From: JAYVJH01 sp043777595
GTDB taxonomy: Bacteria; Bacteroidota; Bacteroidia; Cytophagales; Spirosomataceae
Direction: 5' to 3'
Assembly (NCBI GenBank): GCA_043777595.1
Contig: JAYWHT010000060.1
Span: forward strand, 1 to 64,000
DNA length: 64,000 bases
Shown one piece after another: positions 26,653-37,055 of the stretch; positions within the stretch are counted from its first letter, which is position 1; every line of letters starts with the position of its first letter. The position numbers and the translations under genes were made by a program. The notes beneath the pieces were generated by a model that was given only the letters and a program-made list of their open reading frames with translations, was not told the origin of the DNA and did not search any database.

Positions 26653-26930
26653 TCTGTCGCTATATTATAATACAAAAATACACTTAAATAGGTGTTTTTG
26701 TTTAGAAAAAGGCAATTTAATTCATAATTGTACTATTTTAAAAATTGTTGCATATTTTCAATAATCTTCTGAAATATATTGCAAAAATTTGCATTATAGA
26801 AATTTGTTATTGTAATTTGCAAACTGTTTCCACGTCTCCGTACAAGAATATGTTATTTTAACACAATTTTGATTACAAAGACTGTGTAGGCGGAAAAACA
26901 ACTTTATTTTCACAAAAAACATTTTAACCT

Positions 26931-29900
26931 ATGATGATTATCTCCTACTTGGTGCGTCAAGCATCTTTGGCACGGCGTGTATCTGTCATGTCATTGACAG
27001 TAATGCTCTCTGCGATGTCATTGGGCCTGTGGGCGCAAGACAAACAAGTTGCTGGAAAAGTAAAAGACGGCTCAGGCAGCGGAATGCCTGGCGTAACGGT
27101 AACAGTAAAAGGTACACAACGTGGTACTACTACCGATGTGGACGGAAACTACAAAGTAGCTGTCCCTAACAATGCGACACTTGTTTACAGCTATGTTGGC
27201 TTCTTGGGTAAAGAAGTAGCGGTGGGTAACCAAAGTGTAGTTGATGTAACTTTGGCCGAAGACACTAAGACCTTGAACGAGGTTGTGGTAGTAGGTTATG
27301 GTACACAGCAAAAAAGAGACATCACAGGATCTGTGTCTGCCCTCAAAACTTCTGACTTCAACCCAGGTGTAGCCCCTTCGGCTGACCAGTTGATGCAAGG
27401 ACGTGCTTCGGGTGTGCAAATCACTCAAAACAACGGTGCGCCAGGTGCAGCCACTTCGGTTCGTATTCGTGGGGGTACCTCAATTACTGCTGGTAACGAC
27501 CCATTGTACGTTGTGGACGGTGTGCCTTTGGACAACTCAGCTTCAAACCCACCAAGTACTTCAAGATCAGTAGATTCGGGTATTCCAGCAAACGGCAACT
27601 CAAACCCATTGAACTTTTTGAATCCATCAGATATTGCTTCTATTGACATCTTAAAAGATGCTTCTGCAACAGCTATTTATGGCGCACGTGCTGCAAACGG
27701 CGTTGTATTGATTACTACCAAAAGAGGCGTAAAAGGTCAAGGCCGTGTAACTTATGATGGTTACTATGGTGTAACTTCACTGCGTAAGCGTTTAGAGATT
27801 TTGAATGCCGACGAATGGAAAGCCGTATCTAAGGCAAATGGTGGTGGTGCTGGTGGTACTGGCAACTCAGACACACAAGATGCTGTTTTTCAGACTGGTA
27901 ACATTCAAAACCACAGTGTAGGTTTCAGTGGTGGTTCAGACAACTCAAATTACTACGTGTCATTGGGTTATATGAATCAAGATGGTATCATCAAAACAAG
28001 TAACATGAACCGCATGTCGGCACGTGTAAACTTGCAGCAGAGAGCCATCAACAACCGCTTAGTAATTGACTTTGGCTTGACAGGATCAAGAGAAAACCAA
28101 AGAGGAGTAGCAGCAGGTGATGGTGGAGACTTCCGTGGTGGTATCTTAGCTGGTTTGTTCAAATGGAACCCAACAGTGCCATTTTATAACACAGACGGTA
28201 GCTACAACCAGCCAGGTGCTTCTGTACCAAACCCAGTTGCTTTGATTGACTTGATCAATGACAGACTACAAACTGACCGTGTATTGGCCAATATTTCTGC
28301 CGAATTTGAAATCGTTAAAGGTTTGAAATTCAAGGCGTTTGGTTCATTCAACTCGTCAAACAGTAGCCGTGATGCTTACTACTCAAAGACTTTGATTAAC
28401 TATGAGCCATTTGGTGGTGTAGCTACGGTAGGTCGCTCAGTTTTGACAAGTTCACAAATTGACTACACATTGAGCTATGACAAAGAAATCGCAAAAGGAC
28501 AAAACTTGTCATTATTGGCTGGTTTCTCTTATCAGAACTTCATTCGTCAGTCTGCTGGTGCGCTCACACGTAACTTCTTGAACGATGTACTACAATTTAA
28601 CAAATTAGAGTCAGCTTCTGACTTTACTGTACCTTCGTTTTCTAACAAAGATCAAAAAGAAATCCAATCGTTGTTTGCCCGTGTAAATTATAGTCTAATG
28701 GGTAAATACCTATTGACTGCTACTGTACGTCAAGATGGTGCATCGGTATTTGGTAAAAACAACAAACAAGCGATATTCCCATCGTTGTCGTTGGGCTGGA
28801 GAATTTCTGATGAAGACTTCATGAAATCTCAGACATTGTTCTCTAACTTAAAACTACGTGCAGGTTACGGAATCGTTGGTAATGCCAACATCAACCCTTA
28901 TGCTGCTTTGACAACTGTAACTGCCGACCCAAGCAAATCTGCTATCTTGGGCAATGCTTACAAGTTGGGTGTAGGTTTAACTCGTGCATCTAACGAAGAC
29001 CTGAAATGGGAATCTACTGCATCGTTAAACGTAGGCTTAGACTTTGGTATCTTGAAAAACCGTATCCAAGGCTCTATTGAGTATTTTGACAAAACTACAA
29101 AAGATTTGCTTTACACCATCTCTATACCACAACCAGCACCTTTTCCAAATCAGTTGGCAAACGTAGGCTCGTTGAGAAACTTAGGTGTTGAGTTTGACAT
29201 CAATAGTGTAAACGTAAACACAAGCAAGTTTACTTGGAAAACTCAGTTGAACTTTACTAAATTGAAAAATGAAATTCTTTCAATTCAGGCAGGTTCTGAG
29301 TTCTTGAGAAGTGCCAACGGTGTAGGTGCGGGTGCATCTAACGCCCCTGTTCAGGTATTGGTACCAGGTCTTGCATTTGGTACTTTCTTGTTGAATCCGA
29401 TTGCAAGCTATGGTCCAGAAGTAAACGGTGTAAGAACTCCAATATATACTGGTAAAGATGCAACGTCGTTGATTAAAAGCGGCGAAAGCGTTTCTTTTGG
29501 TACTGGCTTGCCAACATGGTTTGGTGGTATCAACAACAGCTTTACGTTTGGTAGCTTCGATGCAAGTTTATTCTTACAGTTTTCAGGTGGTAACAAAATC
29601 TTGAATAATACGTTCTACGAATATACTCGCTTAGACAACGTTACTAAAAACTCTTATGGTGCAGTAAAACCTTTGTACTTCGATAAAGAGACAAAGTTCA
29701 ATGCTGACTTCTTAGAAGATGGTAACTTTGTACGTGTTGGTAACTTAACATTAGGTTATACAATTCCAGCATCGGTATTTGGTGCATCTAAAATTGTAAA
29801 TAGCGCACGAGTATATGTAACAGGCCAAAACCTGCACGTATTCTCAAAATACCGTGGTTTCGACCCAGGTATCAGTTCACAGTTGGGTGTTGATGGTTCT

Positions 29901-29975
29901 AACTCAATCGGTATCGACTACTTGGCATATCCATTGCCACGTAACATCTTGGTTGGTTTGAGCGTATCATTCTAA
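26931..29975 (+). CDS. SusC/RagA-family TonB-dependent outer-membrane transporter (first)
   Basis: 1014 residues. A signal peptide ends near residue 35 (LGLWAQ). Next is a CarboxypepD_reg-like domain (about 40-108, VAGKVKDGSGSGMPGVTVTV...), then the plug (about 115-245; VVVVGYGTQQKRDITGSVS, IRGGTSITAGNDPLYVVDG, SIDILKDASATAIYGARAANGVV), then the beta-barrel to the C-terminus. It imports large oligomers across the outer membrane, paired with SusD. The SusD partner begins 112 bp downstream. Codons are biased to GGT, CGT, AAC and GTA more than in the neighbours, which suggests high expression. No glycoside hydrolase is nearby, so the substrate is unknown. Confidence 0.95.
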   Translation: MMIISYLVRQASLARRVSVMSLTVMLSAMSLGLWAQDKQVAGKVKDGSGSGMPGVTVTVKGTQRGTTTDVDGNYKVAVPNNATLVYSYVGFLGKEVAVGNQSVVDVTLAEDTKTLNEVVVVGYGTQQKRDITGSVSALKTSDFNPGVAPSADQLMQGRASGVQITQNNGAPGAATSVRIRGGTSITAGNDPLYVVDGVPLDNSASNPPSTSRSVDSGIPANGNSNPLNFLNPSDIASIDILKDASATAIYGARAANGVVLITTKRGVKGQGRVTYDGYYGVTSLRKRLEILNADEWKAVSKANGGGAGGTGNSDTQDAVFQTGNIQNHSVGFSGGSDNSNYYVSLGYMNQDGIIKTSNMNRMSARVNLQQRAINNRLVIDFGLTGSRENQRGVAAGDGGDFRGGILAGLFKWNPTVPFYNTDGSYNQPGASVPNPVALIDLINDRLQTDRVLANISAEFEIVKGLKFKAFGSFNSSNSSRDAYYSKTLINYEPFGGVATVGRSVLTSSQIDYTLSYDKEIAKGQNLSLLAGFSYQNFIRQSAGALTRNFLNDVLQFNKLESASDFTVPSFSNKDQKEIQSLFARVNYSLMGKYLLTATVRQDGASVFGKNNKQAIFPSLSLGWRISDEDFMKSQTLFSNLKLRAGYGIVGNANINPYAALTTVTADPSKSAILGNAYKLGVGLTRASNEDLKWESTASLNVGLDFGILKNRIQGSIEYFDKTTKDLLYTISIPQPAPFPNQLANVGSLRNLGVEFDINSVNVNTSKFTWKTQLNFTKLKNEILSIQAGSEFLRSANGVGAGASNAPVQVLVPGLAFGTFLLNPIASYGPEVNGVRTPIYTGKDATSLIKSGESVSFGTGLPTWFGGINNSFTFGSFDASLFLQFSGGNKILNNTFYEYTRLDNVTKNSYGAVKPLYFDKETKFNADFLEDGNFVRVGNLTLGYTIPASVFGASKIVNSARVYVTGQNLHVFSKYRGFDPGISSQLGVDGSNSIGIDYLAYPLPRNILVGLSVSF

Positions 29976-30087
29976 ATTTATAGTGAAATAAATTAGATTT
30001 TTCAAACAAAAAATAAAACATTCTGTTTACAATCTACATTAAGTGTTTCATCGTATATCAATAAACAATAATTTATCATTATTTAAT

Positions 30088-31590
30088 ATGAAAATCAATA
30101 AATTCACACTTACAGCCGCCTTAGCCGCAATCATGTCGCTATCGGCCTGTACAGACCTCGTGGAGAAGCCATTTAGTGAGGCCGAGCCACAAAACTATTT
30201 TGTCAATGCCGCTTCTTTTGAGGCTGCTTTGGTGCCAGCTTACGCATCTTTGCGTAACTATATCTGGAACTACTGGAACTTGAGCGAGCATACATCTGAC
30301 GAGCTTCAGGGACCAACTCGTGGTGGCGACTGGGGTGATGGTGGCCAGTGGGTGCGTATGAACAATCAAGACCTACTGCCAACAGAAAACCTAATTGACG
30401 ACCTCTGGGGTGATTTGTTTACAGGTGTTTCTCGTGCAAACAATGCTATTGCAACATTTGCAGGTGCGCCAGACTCAGTAAAAGAAAAAGTATTATTTAT
30501 TGCCGAAGCCAAAGCCTTGCGTGCATTTTACTACTTTTTATTGTTAGATACTTTCGGTCCTGTGCCATTGGTAACAGTAGCTCAGTCAGACCCATTGAAT
30601 CCACCAAAGCAAGCTACCCGTGCAGAAGTTTTCGCTTTCGTTGAGTCAGAGTTGAAAGCCGCTACTTCAGCCCTATTAGAGACTCCGCCTTACGGACGTA
30701 TCTCCAAAGGTGCCGCAAACGCACTTCTTGCCAAGTTGTATATCAACTCATTGCCTTGGACTGGTGTGGCTCGTAATGCCGAAGCCATCGCTGCTGCCGA
30801 TGCAGTAATCGGTGGTGGTAAATACAGTTTAGCTGGTAACTATTTCGATAACTTTAAACTTGCAAACGAAGGTTCACCAGAGTCTATATTAGTTGCTGCG
30901 TTCTCGTCTTCAAAAGATTTAGGTTTTCCTAACAACAACTTTTATATGCGTACATTGCACTACAACATGATTTCTGCCTCGCCGTGGAATGGTTTTACTA
31001 CAATCGCAGAGATATATGATTCTTTTGGTGCAAACGACCCACGTCGTCAGGTTATGTGGATTGGTCAGCAGTATGAAGGACTAACATGGCCAGCGGCTAA
31101 TACAGCAGGTAAGAAGGTAGAAGAGCGTACAGCAGGTGTGCCGTTGATATTCACTAAAAACTGTCCAATCTTTGATGCAAGCGAGAGTAATGGTATCCGT
31201 GTACCAAAATATCAGCCAGACATAGCCGCCCCAGGTGGACAGGGTGAAAACGATTTTATCATCTTGCGCTTGGCCGATATTATGTTAGTCAAAGCAGAAG
31301 CATTGTCTCGCTCTGGCAACAATGCAGCAGCACTACCAATCGTAAATGCTGTGCGTGCAAGAGCTGGTGTTCCTGCCTTGATGTCTGTGAACTTAGATGG
31401 TATTTACAGAGAGCGTACTCATGAGATGTTCTGGGAAGGCGTTCGTCGTCAAGATCAAATCCGTTTTGGTAAGTTCTTAGATGGCTATACCAACAAGCCA
31501 GGTGTATCTAATGCGAAAGTTTTATTGTTCCCAATTCCTGCAAAGCAGTTGTCGAACAACCCTAACTTAAAGCAGAACCCAGGGTACTAA
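30088..31590 (+). CDS. SusD/RagB-family outer-membrane lipoprotein (first)
   Basis: 500 residues from the ATG at 30088. An upstream GTG at 30043 adds 15 non-signal residues and is unlikely. The lipobox is LSLSAC with Cys at 21. The alpha-helical TPR-like SusD fold is supported by EAKALRAFYYFLLLDTFGPVPLV (about 149-171), the AKLYIN segment, and the C-terminal RERTHEMFWEGVRRQDQIRFGKF (about 448-470). It caps the SusC channel and binds the glycan or peptide ligand at the surface. The gene ends 48 bp before a strong terminator. Confidence 0.94.
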   Translation: MKINKFTLTAALAAIMSLSACTDLVEKPFSEAEPQNYFVNAASFEAALVPAYASLRNYIWNYWNLSEHTSDELQGPTRGGDWGDGGQWVRMNNQDLLPTENLIDDLWGDLFTGVSRANNAIATFAGAPDSVKEKVLFIAEAKALRAFYYFLLLDTFGPVPLVTVAQSDPLNPPKQATRAEVFAFVESELKAATSALLETPPYGRISKGAANALLAKLYINSLPWTGVARNAEAIAAADAVIGGGKYSLAGNYFDNFKLANEGSPESILVAAFSSSKDLGFPNNNFYMRTLHYNMISASPWNGFTTIAEIYDSFGANDPRRQVMWIGQQYEGLTWPAANTAGKKVEERTAGVPLIFTKNCPIFDASESNGIRVPKYQPDIAAPGGQGENDFIILRLADIMLVKAEALSRSGNNAAALPIVNAVRARAGVPALMSVNLDGIYRERTHEMFWEGVRRQDQIRFGKFLDGYTNKPGVSNAKVLLFPIPAKQLSNNPNLKQNPGY

Positions 31591-31638
31591 ATAATGCTAC
31601 TTATCTTGATTTTATAAATTGGGATAAAGTAAAATAAC

Positions 31639-31679
31639 AAAAAAGAGAGCTGAAAGCATTTTCAGCTCTCTTTTTTTTT
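31639..31679 (+). terminator. Strong intrinsic terminator after first SusC/SusD pair
   Basis: 17-bp arms (31639-31655 and 31660-31676) with core GAGAGCTGAAA/TTTCAGCTCTC and loop GCAT, followed by a T9 tract. Confidence 0.9.
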
Positions 31680-31682
31680 GAC

Positions 31683-31752
31683 TCTTCGTTGATTTGTACG
31701 GATAATATTCAAAAGCGCAAGCGACATAATCGAACTGAGCGACAACGTCGCT
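31683..31752. repeat. Shared 18-nt element and small palindrome between the SusCD loci
   Basis: TCTTCGTTGATTTGTACG (31683-31700) differs by one base from 10928-10945. The palindrome AGCGAC-AAC-GTCGCT follows at 31738-31752. A -7-like TAATTTTG at 31796-31803 could serve the next gene. Confidence 0.45.
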
Positions 31753-31861
31753 ATACCCGCATAGATTATAGTAGAACCTTTTTTGTTTGATGAAATAATT
31801 TTGAATTTTGTGGTTAATTTTTTACATTCGTGCTTTACTAATCAAACTCATTTTATTGACT

Positions 31862-34800
31862 ATGAAAAATAAATACTTACAAAAACTAAGGCTCTGCATT
31901 GTGTTTATGCTCGTAAGCTGGCAAGTGGCTTTGGCTCAAATCAAAGGCCGTGTAACGTCTAATGAAGACAATTCGGCTCTGCCAGGTGTAAATGTAACTG
32001 TCAAAGGTACGCAACGTGGCACAACTACTAACTCAGGTGGCGAGTATCAAATCGCTGCCAATCAAGGCCAAATACTGGTTTTTAGTTTTATTGGTTTTGC
32101 CAATAAAGAAATCACCATAGGCTCGCAAAGTACAATAAACGTAACGCTCACGGCATCAGAACAAACACTCTCTGAGGTAGTCGTAACGGCTCTGAACATT
32201 CCACAAGAGAAAAAGGCATTGGGCTACTCGGTACAGGCCGTGAGTGCCAAAGCCATCGAAGAGTCGGGTGAGACAAACCTTGTGGCGGCATTGCAGGGTA
32301 AAGTTGCGGGTGCTATCATTACGGGGTCTGGTGGCGCACCTGGGGCTGGTGTCAATATTATTTTGCGTGGTATTACGTCGTTGAGCGGTGGTTCAGACAA
32401 CCAGCCACTGTTTGTAGTGGACGGTATTATTATCTCAAACTCAACCAGTGCGGGTAACCCGCTACCAAGTGCTGGCTCTAACTCACCAGGTGCATCAGAA
32501 CAGTTTGCAAATACCAATCGTGCAGCAGATATAAACCCCGAAGATGTCGAAAATATTTCGGTCTTGAAAGGCCCCGCCGCTACGGCACTTTATGGTTTAC
32601 GGGCTTCAAATGGTGCAATCGTAATCACTACCAAAAGAGCTAAGTCAGGTAAATTAGGGGTGAGTTTAAATGCCAGCGTGGGTATTGACAACGTGGCTAA
32701 GTCGCCAGCTATTCAGACACGGTTTATACAAGGGCGTTTGGGTGAGTTTATTGCCGAAGACGACCCCAACCTGCGTTCTATTTTTCGTTCTTTTGGCCCA
32801 GCACTCAACTCAAATGTAAACGATAAAATCTATGACAATTTTAGAGACTTCTATACGACGGGCGTTCGTCAAAACTATAATTTGACACTTACCAAAGGTG
32901 GAGAAAAAGGAAATATTTACTTTTCGGCTGGGCGGTCATTCCAGAATGGTATTGTGCCATATTCTACTTTTGGGCGTAATTCTCTCAAAGTAGTGGGGCA
33001 ATATAATGTAAGCAAAAAAATACAGCTTTCGGCCTCTGCCAATTATATCAACTCAGGGGGCAATCGTCCACCTGCGGGCGATAAATCTATTTTTAGTTCG
33101 CTTTCGTATTGGCCCAATTCTTACGATGTAAACGATTATATTAAGCCCGACGGAACGCAAAATAATATTACTTTTGGTGTCGTCGATAATCCATTGTACT
33201 TGATGCAATTTAGCCCAAGAGTCGATAAAATCAACCGCCTCATTGCCGATGCTACCATTGATTATAAAGTAACAGACTGGCTTACAGCTAAATACCAGCT
33301 TACGATTGATACTTATAAAGAAAATCGAGACCGATTTGTGGACAGTACCTTTGATGTGGGTGTACAGGTAAAGGGTTGGATGACCAAAGAATATTTGAAC
33401 TACCGAGAGGTTAATTCTAACTTATACTTGACGGCCCAAAAAAAGTTTAACGATGACTGGTCTGGCTCGGCTATGGTCGGTAACTCGGTGGTAGATAGTG
33501 AGCAGCCAAATAGCTATTATGAGCGTGGTGAGGGCTTTAAGTCGCCGTTTGTGCGTGAAGTTTCGAGTTTTAGAAATTATACCAATCGGCCCTATTCTCC
33601 CAACCGAAACCGTATTGTGAGTTTCTTTGGCGATGTCAAGCTGAGTTATAGAGATATTCTGTACCTAAATATTACAGGCCGAAACGATATGGTCTCGACA
33701 TTGCCAGTCCAAAACAACTCATTTGTCTATCCATCAGCGAGTTTGAGTTATGTATTTACAGAACATTTTTTACCCAACAATCCTGTTTTGTCTTTTGGTA
33801 AAATCAGGGCTTCGTGGGCGCAAGTCGGCAAAGGCACAAGTCCTTATGTAACGAGTTTGTATTATGGTATCCCGCCTAATTTTCCGTTTGGAGGTACTGT
33901 GGACGGTTACAGCCGCCTGTCTACAACGTCAGATCCTAATCTGAAACCAGAGCGCACAACTTCGATGGAAGTGGGTACTGAGTTACGGTTTTTTAAGAAT
34001 AGGCTTACCGTCGATGCTACTTATTTTACGATGGACAGCAAAGACCAAATCGTCAATGCACCCGTTACCAACGCCTCGGGCTATTCTCGTTATTTTACAA
34101 ACATCGGCCTCATTCGCAATAGTGGCGTAGAGCTAATGGTTTCAGCACGACCGATTCAGACCAAAAACTTCAAATGGGAGTCGATGCTCAATTACTCAAA
34201 AACCCAAGGGACAGTGGTACAAATGCCAGCCGAACTACAAGAAATTGTGTATTATGACAACGGCGTAACGCAACTCAAAGTACGAGAGGGTAGTAAAGTA
34301 GGCGATTTGTGGGGCTTTGACTACCGCCGTTCACCAGACGGTCAGGCGATTATTGGTACAAATGGTTTTCCTGTTGTTGATTTGACACAGTCGAAAGTAG
34401 CAGGTAATGCGTTACCTAATTTTATTGCTGGCTGGAATAACTCATTTAGCTACAAAGGGCTTTCACTTTCGTTTATGTTAGAATGGCGAGATGGAGGTAA
34501 TGTAGTAGATTTGGCCGAAGTAAACTCGCTCAGAAACGGTATTACTAAATTGACCGAAACTCGTTATGAGCGTGTAATAATGAAAGGCGTAACCGAAACC
34601 AAAAACCCAGATGGTAGCTTTGCATACACACCCAATACCGTTTTGACAACGCTTGATGATAACTTTTACAGAACAGCTTCACAACTTCCTAACTGGCAGG
34701 GATTTACGATTCAAGATGGGTCTTGGTTTAGGTTGCGTAGTATGAACGTTGGCTACAGTATTCCAAAAAAAGTATTAGCCAAAAGCCCTTTTGGAGTGGT

Positions 34801-34966
34801 ACGTTTTACGCTCACAGGTACAAACTTGCTTATCAATACACCATTCAGAGGCTACGACCCAGAGGCGTTGTCGTTTGGTGCAGGTACAAGCCTAATTGGG
34901 TATGTGGGCCGCAATGCACCCTCAACACGTAGTTTTCAGTTTGGTGTAAATTTGAGTTTAAAATAA
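31862..34966 (+). CDS. SusC/RagA-family TonB-dependent outer-membrane transporter (second)
   Basis: 1034 residues from the ATG at 31862, chosen because the next residues form a proper signal peptide (ends ALAQ, about residue 26) and the earlier TTG start does not. A CarboxypepD_reg domain follows (about 28-100) and shares VNVTVKGTQRGTTT with the first SusC. The plug has ILRGITSLSGGSDNQPLFVVDG and ISVLKGPAATALYGLRASNGAIVI (about 235-258), then the barrel to the C-terminus. Codon use is less biased than in the first SusC, so expression is probably lower. It starts a three-gene unit with SusD (9 bp gap) and a small lipoprotein. Confidence 0.95.
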   Translation: MKNKYLQKLRLCIVFMLVSWQVALAQIKGRVTSNEDNSALPGVNVTVKGTQRGTTTNSGGEYQIAANQGQILVFSFIGFANKEITIGSQSTINVTLTASEQTLSEVVVTALNIPQEKKALGYSVQAVSAKAIEESGETNLVAALQGKVAGAIITGSGGAPGAGVNIILRGITSLSGGSDNQPLFVVDGIIISNSTSAGNPLPSAGSNSPGASEQFANTNRAADINPEDVENISVLKGPAATALYGLRASNGAIVITTKRAKSGKLGVSLNASVGIDNVAKSPAIQTRFIQGRLGEFIAEDDPNLRSIFRSFGPALNSNVNDKIYDNFRDFYTTGVRQNYNLTLTKGGEKGNIYFSAGRSFQNGIVPYSTFGRNSLKVVGQYNVSKKIQLSASANYINSGGNRPPAGDKSIFSSLSYWPNSYDVNDYIKPDGTQNNITFGVVDNPLYLMQFSPRVDKINRLIADATIDYKVTDWLTAKYQLTIDTYKENRDRFVDSTFDVGVQVKGWMTKEYLNYREVNSNLYLTAQKKFNDDWSGSAMVGNSVVDSEQPNSYYERGEGFKSPFVREVSSFRNYTNRPYSPNRNRIVSFFGDVKLSYRDILYLNITGRNDMVSTLPVQNNSFVYPSASLSYVFTEHFLPNNPVLSFGKIRASWAQVGKGTSPYVTSLYYGIPPNFPFGGTVDGYSRLSTTSDPNLKPERTTSMEVGTELRFFKNRLTVDATYFTMDSKDQIVNAPVTNASGYSRYFTNIGLIRNSGVELMVSARPIQTKNFKWESMLNYSKTQGTVVQMPAELQEIVYYDNGVTQLKVREGSKVGDLWGFDYRRSPDGQAIIGTNGFPVVDLTQSKVAGNALPNFIAGWNNSFSYKGLSLSFMLEWRDGGNVVDLAEVNSLRNGITKLTETRYERVIMKGVTETKNPDGSFAYTPNTVLTTLDDNFYRTASQLPNWQGFTIQDGSWFRLRSMNVGYSIPKKVLAKSPFGVVRFTLTGTNLLINTPFRGYDPEALSFGAGTSLIGYVGRNAPSTRSFQFGVNLSLK

Positions 34967-34975
34967 GAAATTACT

Positions 34976-36400
34976 ATGAAAAATACATATAAAATACTTT
35001 TTCTGAGCTTGATAATAGGATTGTCGAGTTGCGATAAATTTTTAGATATAAACACCGACCCAACGCTCAAAAGCGATGTAACACTTCAAGAACTGTTACC
35101 AACGGTGTTGTTTTATACGACCGAAGCCAGCTATCGGCAGTCGTTTATTGCTTGTCAGTATGTGCAGCAAATTGGTAGTGCTACCACTGCTGGAGGTTTT
35201 GATGCACAAGACGATAGCGAAAACGCCCAAGGTTGGGTAGAGATGTACCTCAATGTATTGCCACATCTCAATATTATAATTGACAAAGCTACTGCCCAAA
35301 ATGCACCCGCCTATGTAGGAGTGGCCAAGGTATTGATGGCTTATAATTTAGGATTGGCCACTACATCGTGGGAAAACATACCCTACTCGCAAGCAGACAA
35401 GAAAAACTTTGCCCCAGAGTACGACAGCCAAGAACAAATATATGTGGCCATTGGCAAACTGTTGGACGAAGGAATCGCTGCCTTGGCACAATCGAGTAGC
35501 ATAAAACCAAGTTCAGACGATTTGGCCTACAACGGCGACCTTGGCAAATGGACACGTTTGGCCTATACGCTCAAAGCCCGATTTGCGATGCACCTCAGTA
35601 AGAAAAACGCCACCCAAGCGGCCAATACAGCCATAACAGCACTGGCCAATGGTATGAAAAACAACGATGACGACTTTCAGGTGGTGTTCAATACCCGCAA
35701 CTTGGGGCCGTGGTATAGCCGTGTGGCGTTGGCCAATACAACAGGCAATTTATCGATTACTCACTGCGCTACGCTCATCAATCTAATGAATGGCACGTCA
35801 CCATTTACAGTGTCAGACCCACGCCTGCCGCTCATTGCTACCCTTCGTAGAAACCAAACTGTTTATGGTGGCACTCGCCCTGGGGCAAACCAAGGTGCAA
35901 CAGTCGATTTTACAGTAACGGCCTGGCATTCACGCCAACTGGCACCAGTGCAGATGGTAACTTATGCCGAAACCAAAGCGATAGAGGCCGAAGCACGGTT
36001 TGTGGCTGGTGGTGGTACAAGAACCTCAAAAGGTACAACTGCCTTGGGTTATGATGCGTACTTAGAAATTGCCAAAGCCAACATGAGCCGCTTGGGTGTA
36101 ACAGATGCCAATGCAACTAAATACCTGACAGACAAGCTCGTAGCTGTAGGTAACGCCAACGTAACGCTTGAAGCTATAATGAGAGAAAAATACAAAGCCA
36201 TGTTTTTGATGGGTGATATTTGGACAGATTTTCGTCGCTACGACTACCTGTCGCTACCATATCCCGAAAATCCGAACTTGGATTTGAAAGGAAAGACAAT
36301 TCAGCGAATGGTGTACCCACTGTCGGAAAGTACACGTAATGCGGCTGTCTATAAAAATAATTTTAAAGACATGGCTGAGCCGATGTGGATGTTTAAGTAA
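34976..36400 (+). CDS. SusD/RagB-like outer-membrane lipoprotein (second)
   Basis: 474 residues. The lipobox LSSC puts the Cys at 19, followed by DKFLDINTDPT, the start typical of the SusD-like_2 group. A TPR-like helical body runs to the C-terminal REKYKAMFLMGDIWTDFRRYDYLSLPYPENP (about 401-431). It partners the SusC 9 bp upstream. This group is found in loci for non-polysaccharide substrates as well as glycans, so no substrate is assigned. Confidence 0.92.
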   Translation: MKNTYKILFLSLIIGLSSCDKFLDINTDPTLKSDVTLQELLPTVLFYTTEASYRQSFIACQYVQQIGSATTAGGFDAQDDSENAQGWVEMYLNVLPHLNIIIDKATAQNAPAYVGVAKVLMAYNLGLATTSWENIPYSQADKKNFAPEYDSQEQIYVAIGKLLDEGIAALAQSSSIKPSSDDLAYNGDLGKWTRLAYTLKARFAMHLSKKNATQAANTAITALANGMKNNDDDFQVVFNTRNLGPWYSRVALANTTGNLSITHCATLINLMNGTSPFTVSDPRLPLIATLRRNQTVYGGTRPGANQGATVDFTVTAWHSRQLAPVQMVTYAETKAIEAEARFVAGGGTRTSKGTTALGYDAYLEIAKANMSRLGVTDANATKYLTDKLVAVGNANVTLEAIMREKYKAMFLMGDIWTDFRRYDYLSLPYPENPNLDLKGKTIQRMVYPLSESTRNAAVYKNNFKDMAEPMWMFK

Positions 36401-36431
36401 TAAATGAACAATTTTAAATTAAGAACACAAG

Positions 36432-36872
36432 ATGAAAAATATCATTCTATCAATAAGTCTGTTGGCCGTAATGACAGGTTGCTACAAAGAAAATGAAGTA
36501 ATACCCGACCTAATTGCCGAAAGTAAAGGTAAAGTGGCACAAATAGCGGTGTTTTGGGCTGGTGCAAATGTGGCGACCAAAATAACTACCATTACCGTAG
36601 ATGCAGCCACAACTGTACCCTGTAATGTAGAATATACGTCAGAAATACCTGTAACAGACATTAAACTGTTTGTACTAAATGGCACGACTCCGCTCGAAAC
36701 AATACCAGCCAGTGCGGCAAAATGGGACGCTAAACTACGAAACTACGTGGTGATATTTAATGTAAAAGCACCAACCGCCAAAGGCGCAAGGCTACAAGTA
36801 CAGGCCGAAGCTACGACAGACAACGGCTTGGCTTCTATCAGGCGGACGATTACGATAAATACAAGGCCGTGA
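36432..36872 (+). CDS. Small surface lipoprotein of the second SusCD locus
   Basis: 146 residues. A lipobox MTGC puts the Cys at 17. The rest is beta-rich with alternating Val/Thr, consistent with one Ig-like or beta-sandwich domain (about 35-143). It begins 31 bp after SusD on the same strand, so it is the likely third gene of that transcript, in the place where surface ligand-binding lipoproteins (SusE/F-like in role) are often encoded. No named family is recognised. Confidence 0.78.
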   Translation: MKNIILSISLLAVMTGCYKENEVIPDLIAESKGKVAQIAVFWAGANVATKITTITVDAATTVPCNVEYTSEIPVTDIKLFVLNGTTPLETIPASAAKWDAKLRNYVVIFNVKAPTAKGARLQVQAEATTDNGLASIRRTITINTRP

Positions 36873-37055
36873 TTAAGTAGTCATGTGTTTATAGTCTGGT
36901 GTCGTGAGTTAAATATAATATTGTAAATCAGCAAGTTATAAAAACTGACAGGCCGTATTGCTTTTGTGTCGGTACATAAGTACAGGACTTTGATTTTTGT
37001 AGTAGTCTAAAATAGATTGTAAAGATAAAAAAACGAGGTACCCAAAGCCCAACCT

